NCBI GenBank assembly: GCA_963715485.1
Contig: OY970244.1
Coordinates: forward strand, 2,728,001 to 2,792,000
Direction of reading: 5' to 3'
Length of the DNA stretch: 64,000 nt
DNA from: SG8-30 sp963715485
Lineage (GTDB): Bacteria; Pseudomonadota; Gammaproteobacteria; Steroidobacterales; Steroidobacteraceae
Position numbers and translations under genes: made by a program. Of this stretch, positions 36,127 to 45,567 are shown piece after piece (within the stretch, counting starts at the first letter, position 1; the number at the start of each line of letters is the position of its first letter). The notes under the pieces were generated by a model that had not been told where the DNA came from, searched no databases, and worked only from the letters and a program-made list of their open reading frames with translations.

Positions 36127-36408
36127 GTCATTCTGCTACCTCTGCGCCAGCCTGAGCATCCGGCTGTCTGTTTCGGACTCCCTCAACAGGTAGAGGCGCC
36201 GTCGGATCCCCGGCGCAGGTCGCGAACACGCTCACCGAGATCAATGCGCTCCCCAGCTGTGACCAGGTCGCCGGGACCCGATTCGAGCCGCACCGACTGC
36301 TGGGCGGCCAGCGCGCCGACCAGCAGGCTTTCCTGGCAGCCGGGCACCGAGCACTGTCCTGAATTTCATGCGCAATCTCCCGCCCGGGTACTGGCGTAGA
36401 CTCCGGTC
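36127..36408. other. Gap between K+ channel and quinone oxidoreductase genes
   Basis: 282 bases. On the minus strand a short frame (about 54 codons, ending near 36194) is open but has no ribosome site or motif. No promoter of good match and no hairpin are seen. Confidence 0.4.
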
Positions 36409-37494
36409 ATGCCTGTCCAGAGGACCGTATGGCGCATTCCACGCGCCGGCTCGCTCGCCCGGCTGGCGCGGGTCAAGGAATCCCTGCCCGACCCGGCGCC
36501 GGGGCAGGCGCGCCTTCGCGTCGAGGCTATCGGCCTCAATTTTGCCGATATTCTCGCCTGCCTCGGTCTGTATTCCGCGACCCCATCCGGGCCGTTCATT
36601 CCCGGCCTCGAGTGTGCCGGCACCATCGAGGCAGTCGGACCCGGGACGCGTCTCGTTGCCGGCGATCGCGTCTGCGTCCTGACGCGCTTCGGCGCCTATG
36701 CCGACAGGCTCAACTTCGACCAGGACTACGCCATCCCGTTGCCGGCCGGCTGGAGCGCCGCCGAGGCTGCCGCATGGCCGGTCCAGGGCATGACTGCCTG
36801 GTATGGCCTGGTCGAACGCGCTCGCGTAGCGGCCGGCGACACAGTGCTGGTGCAGTCCGCCGCAGGCGGCGTGGGCTTGCAGGCACTCGGCATATTGGAG
36901 AGCGTCGGCGCGAGGGTTATCGCGACCGTCGGCCGGGAGGACAAGCGCCGGTTTCTGGAAACCCACTACGGCCTGTCTCCAGAGTCGATCATCGTTCGCG
37001 AGCCTGGACGGTTCCAGGCACAACTCGACCAGGCGCTCGCGGCGGTGGGCGCGACGGGACTCGATGTCGTCTTCGATGCGGTCCTGGGCCCGTATTTCAG
37101 GCCAGCCTTCGGCAAGCTGAATCCCGAGGGACGTTTCGTGCTGTTTGGCGCCGCCGATTTCATGCCGGCCGGGCGGCGGCCAAACTACCCCTCGCTGTTG
37201 TGGCAGTACCTGCGCAGGCCGCGGCTGGATCCGCTGGCAATGATCTCTGCCAACCAAAGCTTCATTGGCTTCAACCTGATCTGGCTGTGGGACGAGGTCG
37301 GGCGCATGCCCGCGGCCATCGAGGGCCTGATACGCCACGCCGGCGGACGCAAACCGTACGTCGGACAGCGCCTGCCGTTTGATCGTGCGCCCGAGGCCAT
37401 GCAGCTACTGCAGTCCGGCAGCACCGTCGGCAAGGTCATCCTGGAGGTCCAGGAAGGAGACATCCCGAAAAAGGGGACTGTTCCTTTTTTCTAG
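36409..37494 (+). CDS. Zinc-type alcohol dehydrogenase/quinone oxidoreductase family protein (MDR)
   Basis: 361 residues. The GroES-like N-terminal domain has GQARLRVEAIGLNFADILA and PGLECAGTIEAVGPG, and the NADPH-binding fold has VQSAAGGVGLQALGILESVG. No zinc-ligand cysteines are present, so it belongs to the zinc-free quinone oxidoreductase/VAT-1-like group. It reduces quinones or enals using NADPH. The last eight residues (KKGTVPFF) are encoded by a REP-like element (copy C), so the natural C-terminus, near EVQEGDIP, has been extended by insertion or read-through. Its stop overlaps the Rieske gene stop by 4 bases, convergently. Confidence 0.88.
   Translation: MPVQRTVWRIPRAGSLARLARVKESLPDPAPGQARLRVEAIGLNFADILACLGLYSATPSGPFIPGLECAGTIEAVGPGTRLVAGDRVCVLTRFGAYADRLNFDQDYAIPLPAGWSAAEAAAWPVQGMTAWYGLVERARVAAGDTVLVQSAAGGVGLQALGILESVGARVIATVGREDKRRFLETHYGLSPESIIVREPGRFQAQLDQALAAVGATGLDVVFDAVLGPYFRPAFGKLNPEGRFVLFGAADFMPAGRRPNYPSLLWQYLRRPRLDPLAMISANQSFIGFNLIWLWDEVGRMPAAIEGLIRHAGGRKPYVGQRLPFDRAPEAMQLLQSGSTVGKVILEVQEGDIPKKGTVPFF
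37467..37491. repeat. REP-like palindromic element, copy C
   Basis: GAAAAAGGGGACTGTTCC followed by TTTTTTC carries the same core as copies at 18488 and 25288. It forms a hairpin with A- and T-rich ends, as a bidirectional terminator between two convergent genes would, and is translated as the tail of the quinone oxidoreductase. Confidence 0.6.
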
Positions 37495-37838
37495 AGCCTG
37501 ACGCGGACCTTACCCTTGACGATGGTCACGGGAAAGGTCTTCAGCGCCTTCTCCCCACGGACGGCGTTGAGCAACTGTACGCCAGGCGGGAAATTGGCCC
37601 AATCAATGACCTCGCCGGTTCTGATGTCGAACCGGGCCCGATGGAACGGGCACTGGATCTTGCAACCGTCCAGGATCTTGCCACGCGCCAGTGGCGCGAA
37701 CATGTGGGTGCAGGAACTCTGCGTGGCGTAGTAGCCATCCTCGAGGTGAAAGACCAGCACCCCTGTGCCGTCAAGCCGGACTGCCTTCATCCTGCCGACC
37801 GGCAGGTCGGCCTCGTCGCAAACCGTATGCATCGTCAT
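37491..37838 (-). CDS. Rieske [2Fe-2S] ferredoxin-like protein
   Basis: 115 residues with both Rieske cluster motifs: CTHMFAPLARGKI (Cys-x-His) and CPFHRARFD (Cys-x2-His). The size and the TGEVIDWANFPPGVQLLN segment after the second motif resemble the stand-alone ferredoxins of aromatic dioxygenases or NirD. No dioxygenase or nitrite reductase is nearby. It follows the NYN gene by 38 bases on the same strand, so the electron carrier appears to be the last gene of a yceH-NYN-Rieske operon. Redox partner unknown. Confidence 0.9.
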   Translation of the reverse strand: MTMHTVCDEADLPVGRMKAVRLDGTGVLVFHLEDGYYATQSSCTHMFAPLARGKILDGCKIQCPFHRARFDIRTGEVIDWANFPPGVQLLNAVRGEKALKTFPVTIVKGKVRVRL

Positions 37839-37876
37839 GTCGTCTCCTGCGTCGCGCGCCGCGACACCCCGGTGCG

Positions 37877-38689
37877 TCAGTGAGTGAGCACGCGCGAAAT
37901 GATGTAGCCGCCCGACTTGGCGTCGTGCTCGAGGTCCAGCAACTTGCGCTCACGGGCCTCCTCGAGCAGCTTGCCGAAGGTCTTGAAGCCGTGATAACTC
38001 TCGTTGAAGCCCGGCTTGCGGCGCTTCAGCGCCTGCTTGACCATGGAACCCCAGACCTTTTCTTCCGAGTCCCGTTCCTCCATCAGGTCCTCGATGGTCT
38101 CGATGACAAGATCGAAGGCCTCCTGCTTTTTCTCCTCCTCCGGTGACGGGCCGGCTTTCTCGGTGCGCTTGACGGCCTTCGCCTTGCGCCGTGTGCTCCG
38201 GGCCTGCTCCGATTGCCGGGCAAGATCGTCATAGAATATGAACTCGTCACAGTTGGCGATCAGCAGGTCCGAGGAGGAGTTCTTGACACCGACGCCGACG
38301 ACGACCTTGTTGTTTTCGCGCAGCTTGCTGACCAGCGGCGAGAAGTCCGAGTCGCCACTGACGATCACGAAGGTATCGACATGTGCCTTCGTGTAGCAGA
38401 GGTCGAGCGCGTCGACCACCATGCGGATGTCGGCTGAATTCTTGCCCGACTGCCGCACGTGCGGGATGTCGATCAGCTCGAAGGCGGCCTCGTGCATGGG
38501 TGCCTTGAACTCCTTGTAGCGCAGCCAGTCGCAGTAGGCCTTCTTGACTACGATATTGCCCTTCAGGAGCAGCCGCTCGAGCACCTTCCTGATGTCGAAA
38601 GCCTCGAACTTGGCGTCGCGTACACCGAGCGCGACGTTCTCGAAGTCGCAGAAGACGGCCATGATGCGGGTATCGGTCTTGATGCTCAT
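37877..38689 (-). CDS. NYN (PIN-like) nuclease with C-terminal LOTUS/OST-HTH domain
   Basis: 270 residues. The NYN domain (1-155) opens MAVFCDFENVALG (Asp15, Asn18), has KNSADIRMVVDALDLCYT (Asp87, Asp93) and VIVSGDSDFSPLVSKLRE (Asp113, Asp115), so all acidic metal ligands are present. A charged linker (160-190) leads to a LOTUS/OST-HTH domain (about 190-266; VWGSMVKQALKRRKPGFN ... YHGFKTFGKLLEEA). This is the bacterial LabA/MARF1-type layout: an RNase with an RNA-binding module. ATG 38689 has GGAG 6 bases upstream. RNA target unknown. Part of the yceH-NYN-Rieske operon. Confidence 0.9.
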   Translation of the reverse strand: MSIKTDTRIMAVFCDFENVALGVRDAKFEAFDIRKVLERLLLKGNIVVKKAYCDWLRYKEFKAPMHEAAFELIDIPHVRQSGKNSADIRMVVDALDLCYTKAHVDTFVIVSGDSDFSPLVSKLRENNKVVVGVGVKNSSSDLLIANCDEFIFYDDLARQSEQARSTRRKAKAVKRTEKAGPSPEEEKKQEAFDLVIETIEDLMEERDSEEKVWGSMVKQALKRRKPGFNESYHGFKTFGKLLEEARERKLLDLEHDAKSGGYIISRVLTH

Positions 38690-38737
38690 AGGATCTCCGG
38701 CCAGGGCCCGCACCGTCGACACGGCGCGCAGCCAGGT

Positions 38738-39397
38738 TCATTCACCAAGTTTACGCTTCAGCTCCGCGACTTCCATTTCCAGTCGCTCCACGCTGCGCTC
38801 CAGCAGCTCGAGCCGATCGTCCGGCGCGATGGCCTGCGCCACCGGCGCGGTGACTGCCGGGGTGGATTCCGTCGGCCCGGCCACCGGAGTGCCGGTGAAC
38901 AGCTGCGCGTAGCGCGACTCGCGCCGACCCGGCTCGCGGGCCAGGCGCGCCACGAACGGCCCATCCTCGCGGCTCGATAGTTGCTCCAGGATCGCCTCCA
39001 CCTCGCCCACGTCGCCAAACGGGCACATTCGGCTGGCACGCCCACGAAGCTCCCCCGGGGTCTGGGGCCCGCGCAACAACAGCTCGCAGATGATCGCCAG
39101 TTCCTGGGGAGAAAATTTCAGGCTGCCAAAAGCCGTGTTGCAGAACAGGTGGCGATACTTTGGAACCCGGCTACCGAAGCCCGACCGGTCCACGGCAAGC
39201 GCTCGCCTGGACAGCCCGTCCAGGAGCTGCTGCACGCGGCGCTCGTCGAGCTGCATGACCGGGTCACGGTTCGATTTCTGGTTGCAGGCGTTGGTGAGGG
39301 AATTGAGTGACAGGGGATATTGGTCCGGCGTCGTGATCTCCTTCTCGATCAGCGCGCCGACTACCCGCGCCTCCTCCACCGACAGTTGCACTTTCAC
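38738..39397 (-). CDS. YceH family (DUF480) winged-helix protein
   Basis: 219 residues from GTG 39397, which has GAGGCGG 7 bases upstream. SVEEARVVGALIEKEITTPDQYPLSLNSL is present as the opening, followed by ACNQKSNRDPVMQLDE and RMCPFGDVGEVEAILEQL; these are the hallmark blocks of two tandem winged helices. The last 30 residues form a coiled-coil tail (LELLERSVERLEMEVAELKR). Function of YceH is not established. First gene of the operon with the NYN nuclease; divergent from the DUF3683 gene with a 165-base gap. Confidence 0.9.
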   Translation of the reverse strand: MKVQLSVEEARVVGALIEKEITTPDQYPLSLNSLTNACNQKSNRDPVMQLDERRVQQLLDGLSRRALAVDRSGFGSRVPKYRHLFCNTAFGSLKFSPQELAIICELLLRGPQTPGELRGRASRMCPFGDVGEVEAILEQLSSREDGPFVARLAREPGRRESRYAQLFTGTPVAGPTESTPAVTAPVAQAIAPDDRLELLERSVERLEMEVAELKRKLGE

Positions 39398-39562
39398 GTT
39401 TTGCCGCCTCGCTCGTTTCCTGGTGACATTGTCGCGCAAATCGCCCTCTGGTGTCGGCCAGCTGCTGCCGTCACGCGGATGCCTGCTCCATGGTGGTGCA
39501 AGCGGCCGCTGCATGGATTACGCGCCCCGCAGGAGTCGCCGGCCAGCTAATATCAGCAACCA

Positions 39563-42500
39563 ATGAACGTCACGTTGCCCCTGCCCCTGTCGGATGCGCC
39601 GGAGCCACCCGAAACGGTGCCGCCGCTGCGGCTGCGCGAGATTCCATACAACTACACCTCGCTGTCGGATCGCGAGATCGTCATCCGACTGCTCGGCGAC
39701 CCGGCCTGGCTGATCATCGACCAGCTGCGGCACGAGCGTCGCACCGGCCGCTCCGCCCGGATGCTCTACGAGGTCCTCGGCGACATCTGGGTCGTGCGGC
39801 GCAACCCTTACCTGCAGGATGACCTGCTCGACAACAGCAAGCGCCGGCGACAGCTGATTGAGGCGATGCACCACCGGCTGGGCGACATCGACAAGCGACG
39901 CGACCTGGCGGATGCCGCGCGCGATGCCATGGTCGCCAACCTGCTGGCAGCCGCCCGCCAGGCGGTAGACGAGTTCCAGCGGGACTGCGACGACGTAAGC
40001 GCCCTGCGTTCCCGCGCGCGGCGGCTGCTCGGGCGCCTGACACGGGCCGACAATGTCTGTTTCGACGCCTTTGCCCGTGTATCGCACGTAACCGACGCCA
40101 CCGACTGGCGCGTCGAGTACCCGTTCGTGGTGATCTCCCCGGACGAGGAAGACGAGATCCCGGGAATCGTCAGGGCCTGCATAGAGCTCGGCCTGACCAT
40201 CATCCCGCGCGGTGGCGGGACCGGCTATACCGGCGGCGCCATCCCGTTGACGCCGCTGTCGGCCGTCATCAACACCGAGAAACTCGAGACGCTCGGAGAG
40301 GTCGAGCGCCGGGCACTGCCTGGCGTGGCCGGAGACGTCGGCACAATCCTCTCGGGCGCCGGCGTGGTGACGCGCCGGGTAGCCGACGCGGCGCAGGCCG
40401 CGGGGCTCGTGTTTGCGGTTGACCCGACCTCTGCCGACGCGTCGTGCGTCGGCGGCAACATTGCGGTCAATGCAGGCGGCAAGAAGGCCGTCCTGTGGGG
40501 CACCGCAGTCGACAACCTCGCCTGGTGGCGGATGGTCGACCCGCAGGGAAATTGGCTCGAGGTAACGCGAATCGGTCATAACCTCGGCAAGATCCACGAG
40601 GCACCGGTCGCACGCTTCGAGCTTACCTGGAAGGACGGCCGCAAGTCCGCCGACGAGGCGCGCGTTATCCGCACCGAGATGCTGGATATCGACGGCGTGC
40701 GCTTCCGCAAGGCGGGCCTCGGCAAGGACGTGACTGACAAGTTCCTGGGTGGCCTGCCCGGCGTGCAGAAGGAGGGTTGCGACGGCCTTATCACCTCCGC
40801 GCGCTGGGTGCTGCACCGCATGCCCGCACACACGCGCACGGTCTGCCTGGAGTTCTTTGGCCAGGCACGGGAAGCGATTCCATCCATCGTCGAGATCAAG
40901 AACTACCTGGACGGCGCCGGCCGCGCCGCCGGCGCGATCCTGGCAGGCCTGGAGCACCTCGACGAGCGCTACCTCAAGGCCATCGGCTACACGCCCAGAT
41001 CCCGCCGCGGCGCGACTCCGAAGATGGTGCTCCTCGGCGACATCGTCGGCGACGATGAACAGGCGGTGGCGCGCGCTACCTCAGAGGTGATCCGCATCGC
41101 CAACCTCCGCGCCGGCGAGGGCTTCGTCGCCGTGAGCGCCGACGCGCGGCGCAAATTCTGGGCCGACCGGGCACGCACCGCGGCCATTTCCCGCCATACC
41201 AACGCCTTCAAGCTGAACGAGGACGTGGTAATCCCGCTGGGACGCCTTGGCGACTACACGGACGCGATCGAGCGGATAAATATCGAACTGTCCACCCGTA
41301 ACAAGCTGCGTCTGCTCGACGAGCTGGAGCTGGCGCTCGGTGGCGAGATGAAGCTGGCTCCGTCGGACGAACTGGATGCCACGCTGGCGGTCGCAGAGGT
41401 GCTGGGCGACCGGCCTGCACAGGCGCTCGAGATCGTCCGAGCCGCCCGCCGGCGCTGGTCATGGCTGCTCGCGAACCTGGACCTGCGTCTTTCCGACGCA
41501 CTTGAACCGTTGCAGTCGCTGCTGTCCGCGCCGCTGGTCGAGGAACTGGCGCGGCGCGTGGCGGTGACGCCGGGGCTGCGCGTCTTCGACGTGATGCAGG
41601 AGCGGACGGTCAGAACGTCCTGGAAGGCGGAGGTCCGCGCACCCGTCGAGCGCCTGTTCGCCGGCGCGACGTTCGGGCTGATTCGCGACTCCCTGCGTGC
41701 AGTACATAAGCGCGTACTCAAGAGCCGGTTGTTCGTGGCGCTGCACATGCATGCCGGCGACGGCAACGTGCACACCAACATCCCGGTCAACTCCGACGAC
41801 TACGAGATGCTCAACGAAGCAAACCGCACCGTCGAGCGCATCATGAGCATCGCGCGCGACCTCGACGGTGCCATCTCCGGCGAGCACGGTATCGGCATCA
41901 CCAAGTACGAGTTCCTGTCGCCGGACGAGACTGCCGAATTTCGTCGCTACAAGGAGCGCATCGACCCCGAGGGCCGTTACAACAAGGGCAAGCTGCTGCC
42001 AGGCGGCGACCTGACCCGCGCCTATACCCCCAGCTTCAACCTGCTGGGCCACGAGTCGCTGATCATGCAGCAGTCCGACATCAACTCGATCTCGGACGCC
42101 ATCAAGGATTGCCTGCGCTGCGGCAAGTGCAAGCCGGTCTGCGCTACCCACGTGCCGCGCGCCAACCTGCTGTACTCGCCGCGCAACAAGATCCTTGCCG
42201 CTTCCCTGCTGGTCGAGGCATTTCTCTACGAGGAGCAGACACGCCGTGGCGTGTCGATCCGGCACTGGGACGAGTTCGGCGACGTGGCTGACCACTGCAC
42301 CATCTGCCACAAGTGCCTGACGCCCTGTCCGGTCGACATCGATTTTGGCGACGTATCCATGATCATGCGCGACCTGCTGAGGCGTATGGGCAAGCAGCGC
42401 TTCAATCCGGCCAAGTCTGCGGCGATGTACTTCCTCGACACCAACCGCCCCGAGTCCATCAAGCTGGCGCGGAAAGTGATGATCGACTGGGGATACAGGT

Positions 42501-43522
42501 CGCAGCGCCTCGGCCACCGCTTGCTGTCGACACTCGCCAGGGCGCAGACCCGCCGGCCGCCCGCGACCACCGGCAGGGCACCGATCCACGAACAGGTGGT
42601 GCACTTCGTCAACAAGAGGATGCCGGGCGGGCTGCCGAAGCGGACCGCACGGGCCTTGCTCGACATCGAAGACCGGGACTACGTTCCGGTCATCCGCGAT
42701 CCCGGGCGAACCAGCGCCGACTCCGAAGCGGTCTTCTACTTCCCCGGCTGCGGATCCGAACGGTTGTTCTCACAGGTCGGGCTCGCGACCCAGGCCATGC
42801 TGTGGCAGGTCGGCGTGCAGACCGTACTGCCCCCAGGCTACCTGTGTTGCGGCTATCCCCAGCGGGGCGCTGGCGAATTCGACCAGGCAGAGAAGATGAT
42901 CACGGACAACCGGGTTCTTTTCCACCGCGTGGCCAATACGCTCAACTACCTGGATATCAAGACCGTCGTGGTCAGCTGCGGGACCTGTTACGACCAGCTG
43001 CAGGACTACAAGTTCGACGAGATCTTTCCCGGGTCGCGGATCATCGACATCCACGAATTCCTGATGGAGAAGGGAGTGCGACTACAGGACGCCACCGGGG
43101 TGCGCTACATGTACCACGACCCCTGCCATTCGCCGATGAAGAACCACGACCCGCTGACGGTTGTAAACACACTGATGAATTCATCGGCCAACGGCCCGAT
43201 CGGCAAGAACGACCGTTGCTGTGGTGAGTCCGGAACGTTCGCCGTAGCCCGCCCCGACATCTCGACCCAGGTCCGCTTCCGCAAGGAGCGTGAGGTAGTC
43301 AAGGGCGCCGACGCGTTGCGGGCCGACGGCTTCGACGGCGGGATCAAGGTGCTGACCTCCTGCCCGTCCTGCCTGCAGGGCCTGGCGCGCTATGCAGACG
43401 ATGCCGACCTGGACGCGGACTACATCGTCGTCGAAATCGCGCGCAACCTGCTCGGCGAGGACTGGATGGCCGAGTACGTGCGGCGAGCCAATGAGGGCGG
43501 GATCGAACGGGTGCTGGTCTAG
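39563..43522 (+). CDS. DUF3683 FAD/FMN- and Fe-S-containing oxidoreductase (D-lactate/glycolate dehydrogenase-like)
   Basis: 1,319 residues. N-terminal DUF3683 (about 15-160), FAD-binding PCMH domain with PRGGGTGYTGGAIPL (about 215) and ADASCVGGNIAVNAGGKK, FAD-oxidase C domain with LHMHAGDGNVHTNIPV and SGEHGIGITK, two 4Fe-4S sites CLRCGKCKPVC (about 850) and CTICHKCLTPCPVD (about 912), then two Cys-rich CCG domains (CCGYP about 1095, CCGESG about 1218). This merges GlcD-like, GlpC-like and HdrD-like parts in one chain. It should oxidise a 2-hydroxyacid and pass electrons via Fe-S centres to quinone. DUF3683 proteins are typical of beta- and gammaproteobacteria. Substrate not known. Confidence 0.92.
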   Translation: MNVTLPLPLSDAPEPPETVPPLRLREIPYNYTSLSDREIVIRLLGDPAWLIIDQLRHERRTGRSARMLYEVLGDIWVVRRNPYLQDDLLDNSKRRRQLIEAMHHRLGDIDKRRDLADAARDAMVANLLAAARQAVDEFQRDCDDVSALRSRARRLLGRLTRADNVCFDAFARVSHVTDATDWRVEYPFVVISPDEEDEIPGIVRACIELGLTIIPRGGGTGYTGGAIPLTPLSAVINTEKLETLGEVERRALPGVAGDVGTILSGAGVVTRRVADAAQAAGLVFAVDPTSADASCVGGNIAVNAGGKKAVLWGTAVDNLAWWRMVDPQGNWLEVTRIGHNLGKIHEAPVARFELTWKDGRKSADEARVIRTEMLDIDGVRFRKAGLGKDVTDKFLGGLPGVQKEGCDGLITSARWVLHRMPAHTRTVCLEFFGQAREAIPSIVEIKNYLDGAGRAAGAILAGLEHLDERYLKAIGYTPRSRRGATPKMVLLGDIVGDDEQAVARATSEVIRIANLRAGEGFVAVSADARRKFWADRARTAAISRHTNAFKLNEDVVIPLGRLGDYTDAIERINIELSTRNKLRLLDELELALGGEMKLAPSDELDATLAVAEVLGDRPAQALEIVRAARRRWSWLLANLDLRLSDALEPLQSLLSAPLVEELARRVAVTPGLRVFDVMQERTVRTSWKAEVRAPVERLFAGATFGLIRDSLRAVHKRVLKSRLFVALHMHAGDGNVHTNIPVNSDDYEMLNEANRTVERIMSIARDLDGAISGEHGIGITKYEFLSPDETAEFRRYKERIDPEGRYNKGKLLPGGDLTRAYTPSFNLLGHESLIMQQSDINSISDAIKDCLRCGKCKPVCATHVPRANLLYSPRNKILAASLLVEAFLYEEQTRRGVSIRHWDEFGDVADHCTICHKCLTPCPVDIDFGDVSMIMRDLLRRMGKQRFNPAKSAAMYFLDTNRPESIKLARKVMIDWGYRSQRLGHRLLSTLARAQTRRPPATTGRAPIHEQVVHFVNKRMPGGLPKRTARALLDIEDRDYVPVIRDPGRTSADSEAVFYFPGCGSERLFSQVGLATQAMLWQVGVQTVLPPGYLCCGYPQRGAGEFDQAEKMITDNRVLFHRVANTLNYLDIKTVVVSCGTCYDQLQDYKFDEIFPGSRIIDIHEFLMEKGVRLQDATGVRYMYHDPCHSPMKNHDPLTVVNTLMNSSANGPIGKNDRCCGESGTFAVARPDISTQVRFRKEREVVKGADALRADGFDGGIKVLTSCPSCLQGLARYADDADLDADYIVVEIARNLLGEDWMAEYVRRANEGGIERVLV

Positions 43523-45567
43523 TCCTCCGTCGCCTGCGGCTTCCAGGCCTCCCTCAGTTCCTGCAGCGTCCGCGGTGGTACCGGGTCGTAGTGGCTCAGG
43601 TCCAGCGTGTAGCTGCCCTCGCCGCCGGTCAGCGCCTTCAAACGCGTCTGGTAGTCGGTCAGTTCCGCCAGTGGCACAAAGGCAGAGACGATCACCCGGG
43701 CACCGGGGAGGCTGTCGTTGCCGTTGATGCGGCCCCGCTTGGTCGCCAGGTCGCCGGTGATGTCGCCCATCGAGTTCGCCGGCGCCGTGATCTCTACCTT
43801 CACGATCGGCTCCAGCACCGTGGGCCCGGCGCTCTGGATGGCGGTCAGGAACGCCTTCTTGCCGGCGCTGACGAAGGCGACTTCCTTCGAGTCAACCGAG
43901 TGGTGCTTGCCATCGTAGACCGTCACGCGCAGGTCCTGCAGCGGAAAGCCCGCCACGGCGCCGTCGTTCAGTACCTGGCGCACGCCCTTTTCCACCGCCG
44001 GTATGAACTGGTGAGGAATGGCGCCGCCGACCACCGCGTTAACAAACTCGAAGCCCGCCCCGCGCTCGAGCGGCTCGACTCTCAGGTATACCTCGCCGAA
44101 CTGGCCGGCGCCGCCAGTCTGCTTCTTGTGGCGGTGATGCCCTTCCGCCGCCTGAGTGATGGTCTCGCGGTAGGGAATGCTGGGCGGCCGCGTCTTGACG
44201 TGGACGTTATAGCGCTCGGTCATGCGCTCGAGCATCACCCTCAGGTGCAACTCGCCCATGCCGTAAAGCACGGTCTCGTTGAGCGCCGCGTGGTGCTCAA
44301 CCCGCACGCAGGGATCCTCCGCTATCAGCTTGTGCAGCGAGTCCGCCAGGCGTTGCTCCTCGCCGCGCCGTTCCGGCTCGATGGCAAGCCCGAGCATCGG
44401 CGGCGGGAAAGCAATTGACTTCAGGTGATAGTTGTCCTCGTCGTGCGAATCGTGCAGCACTGCGTCGAAGTGCAACTCCTCGATCTTCGATACGGCGGCG
44501 ATGTCTCCTGGGATGGCCTCGGGGATTTCTACCGTGTCCTTGCCCTGCAGGCGATACAGATGGGCGATCTTGATGGGCTTCCTGGCATCGCCGACGAACA
44601 GTTGTCCTCCAGAGCGAACAGTGCCCTGATGGACGCGGAATATGCCCAGCTTGCCGACGAACGGGTCGATCGCCACCTTGAATACGTGCGCAATCGCATG
44701 GCGGGCCGGGTCCGGCTGGACTTCGACGCGCACGGCCTTCGCTCCGTCGCCCTTGAGGAACGGCGGCGGGTTGCCCTCGGTCGGGTTTGGCATCAGCTGC
44801 GCGAAGACGTTCAGCAGTTCATTGACACCGGCCCCGGTCTCGGCCGAGACGAAGCACACTGGAATCAGGTGTCCCTCGCGCAGCGCCTGCTCGAAGGGGT
44901 CGTGCAACTGAGCCGGTTCGAGGTCCTCGCCCTGCTCGAGGTAGAGTGCCATCAGCTCCTCGTCCACCTCGACCACCTGGTCGATGATCTCGGTATGCGC
45001 ATCGGCGACAGATGAAAAATCCGTGCTCTGGCCGGACGGCTGAAAGAACACGTCCTCCACGCGCTTGCCACCGTCGCCCGGCAGGTTGACCGGCAGGCAC
45101 TCCCTGCCGAATCGCTCGCGCAACTCCACGAGTACCTCCTCGGGCCGTGCTTCCGGCAAGTCGATCTTGTTGACGATGACAAGCCGGCACAGCCCGCGGG
45201 CGCGCGCGAAATCCATCATGCGCTGTGTCATCGGCTCGACGCCGGTTACTGCGCTGACGACCACCGCGGCCGTCTCCACCGCCTCGAGCACGCTCAACGA
45301 ACGGCCGATGAAATCCGGGATGCCGGGCGTGTCGAGCAGGTTGACCTGTGTGCCGGCGGTCTCGAGGTGGCAGACCGCCGAGTCGAGCGAGTGCAGCAGG
45401 CGCTTTTCCTGGGGGTCGAAATCGCAGACCGTGGTGCCGCGATCGAGGCTGCCCTTGACGGGTATCGCGGCGGCGCCCGCCAGCAGGGCCTCGGCCAGCA
45501 GCGTCTTGCCACTGCCTGCGTGACCGACCAGGGCGATGTTGCGGATGTCCGCGTTGCTTTGAGCCAT
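43519..45567 (-). CDS. Elongation factor G-like GTPase (FusA2 type)
   Basis: 682 residues. GTPase boxes: G1 GHAGSGKTLLAEALL (instead of the GHVDHGKTT of canonical EF-G), G2 region RGTTVCDFD, G3 DTPGIPDF, G4 NKIDLPEA. Domain II, III (LHLRVMLERM), IV (VGGAIPHQFIPAVEKGVRQ) and V (ITGDLATKRGRINGND) follow in order. The changed G1 and G2 mark the second EF-G group (FusA2/EF-G-like), whose translation role is uncertain; no ribosomal genes are nearby, which supports the paralogue reading. It converges on the DUF3683 gene with a 4-base overlap. Confidence 0.92.
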   Translation of the reverse strand: MAQSNADIRNIALVGHAGSGKTLLAEALLAGAAAIPVKGSLDRGTTVCDFDPQEKRLLHSLDSAVCHLETAGTQVNLLDTPGIPDFIGRSLSVLEAVETAAVVVSAVTGVEPMTQRMMDFARARGLCRLVIVNKIDLPEARPEEVLVELRERFGRECLPVNLPGDGGKRVEDVFFQPSGQSTDFSSVADAHTEIIDQVVEVDEELMALYLEQGEDLEPAQLHDPFEQALREGHLIPVCFVSAETGAGVNELLNVFAQLMPNPTEGNPPPFLKGDGAKAVRVEVQPDPARHAIAHVFKVAIDPFVGKLGIFRVHQGTVRSGGQLFVGDARKPIKIAHLYRLQGKDTVEIPEAIPGDIAAVSKIEELHFDAVLHDSHDEDNYHLKSIAFPPPMLGLAIEPERRGEEQRLADSLHKLIAEDPCVRVEHHAALNETVLYGMGELHLRVMLERMTERYNVHVKTRPPSIPYRETITQAAEGHHRHKKQTGGAGQFGEVYLRVEPLERGAGFEFVNAVVGGAIPHQFIPAVEKGVRQVLNDGAVAGFPLQDLRVTVYDGKHHSVDSKEVAFVSAGKKAFLTAIQSAGPTVLEPIVKVEITAPANSMGDITGDLATKRGRINGNDSLPGARVIVSAFVPLAELTDYQTRLKALTGGEGSYTLDLSHYDPVPPRTLQELREAWKPQATED

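Noticed and set aside
36241..37338. 365-codon minus-strand frame opposite the quinone oxidoreductase
   Set aside because: No domain, unnatural composition, entirely opposite to a well-supported MDR gene.
39518..40957. 479-codon minus-strand frame opposite the DUF3683 gene
   Set aside because: Shadow of a gene with clear FAD and Fe-S motifs.
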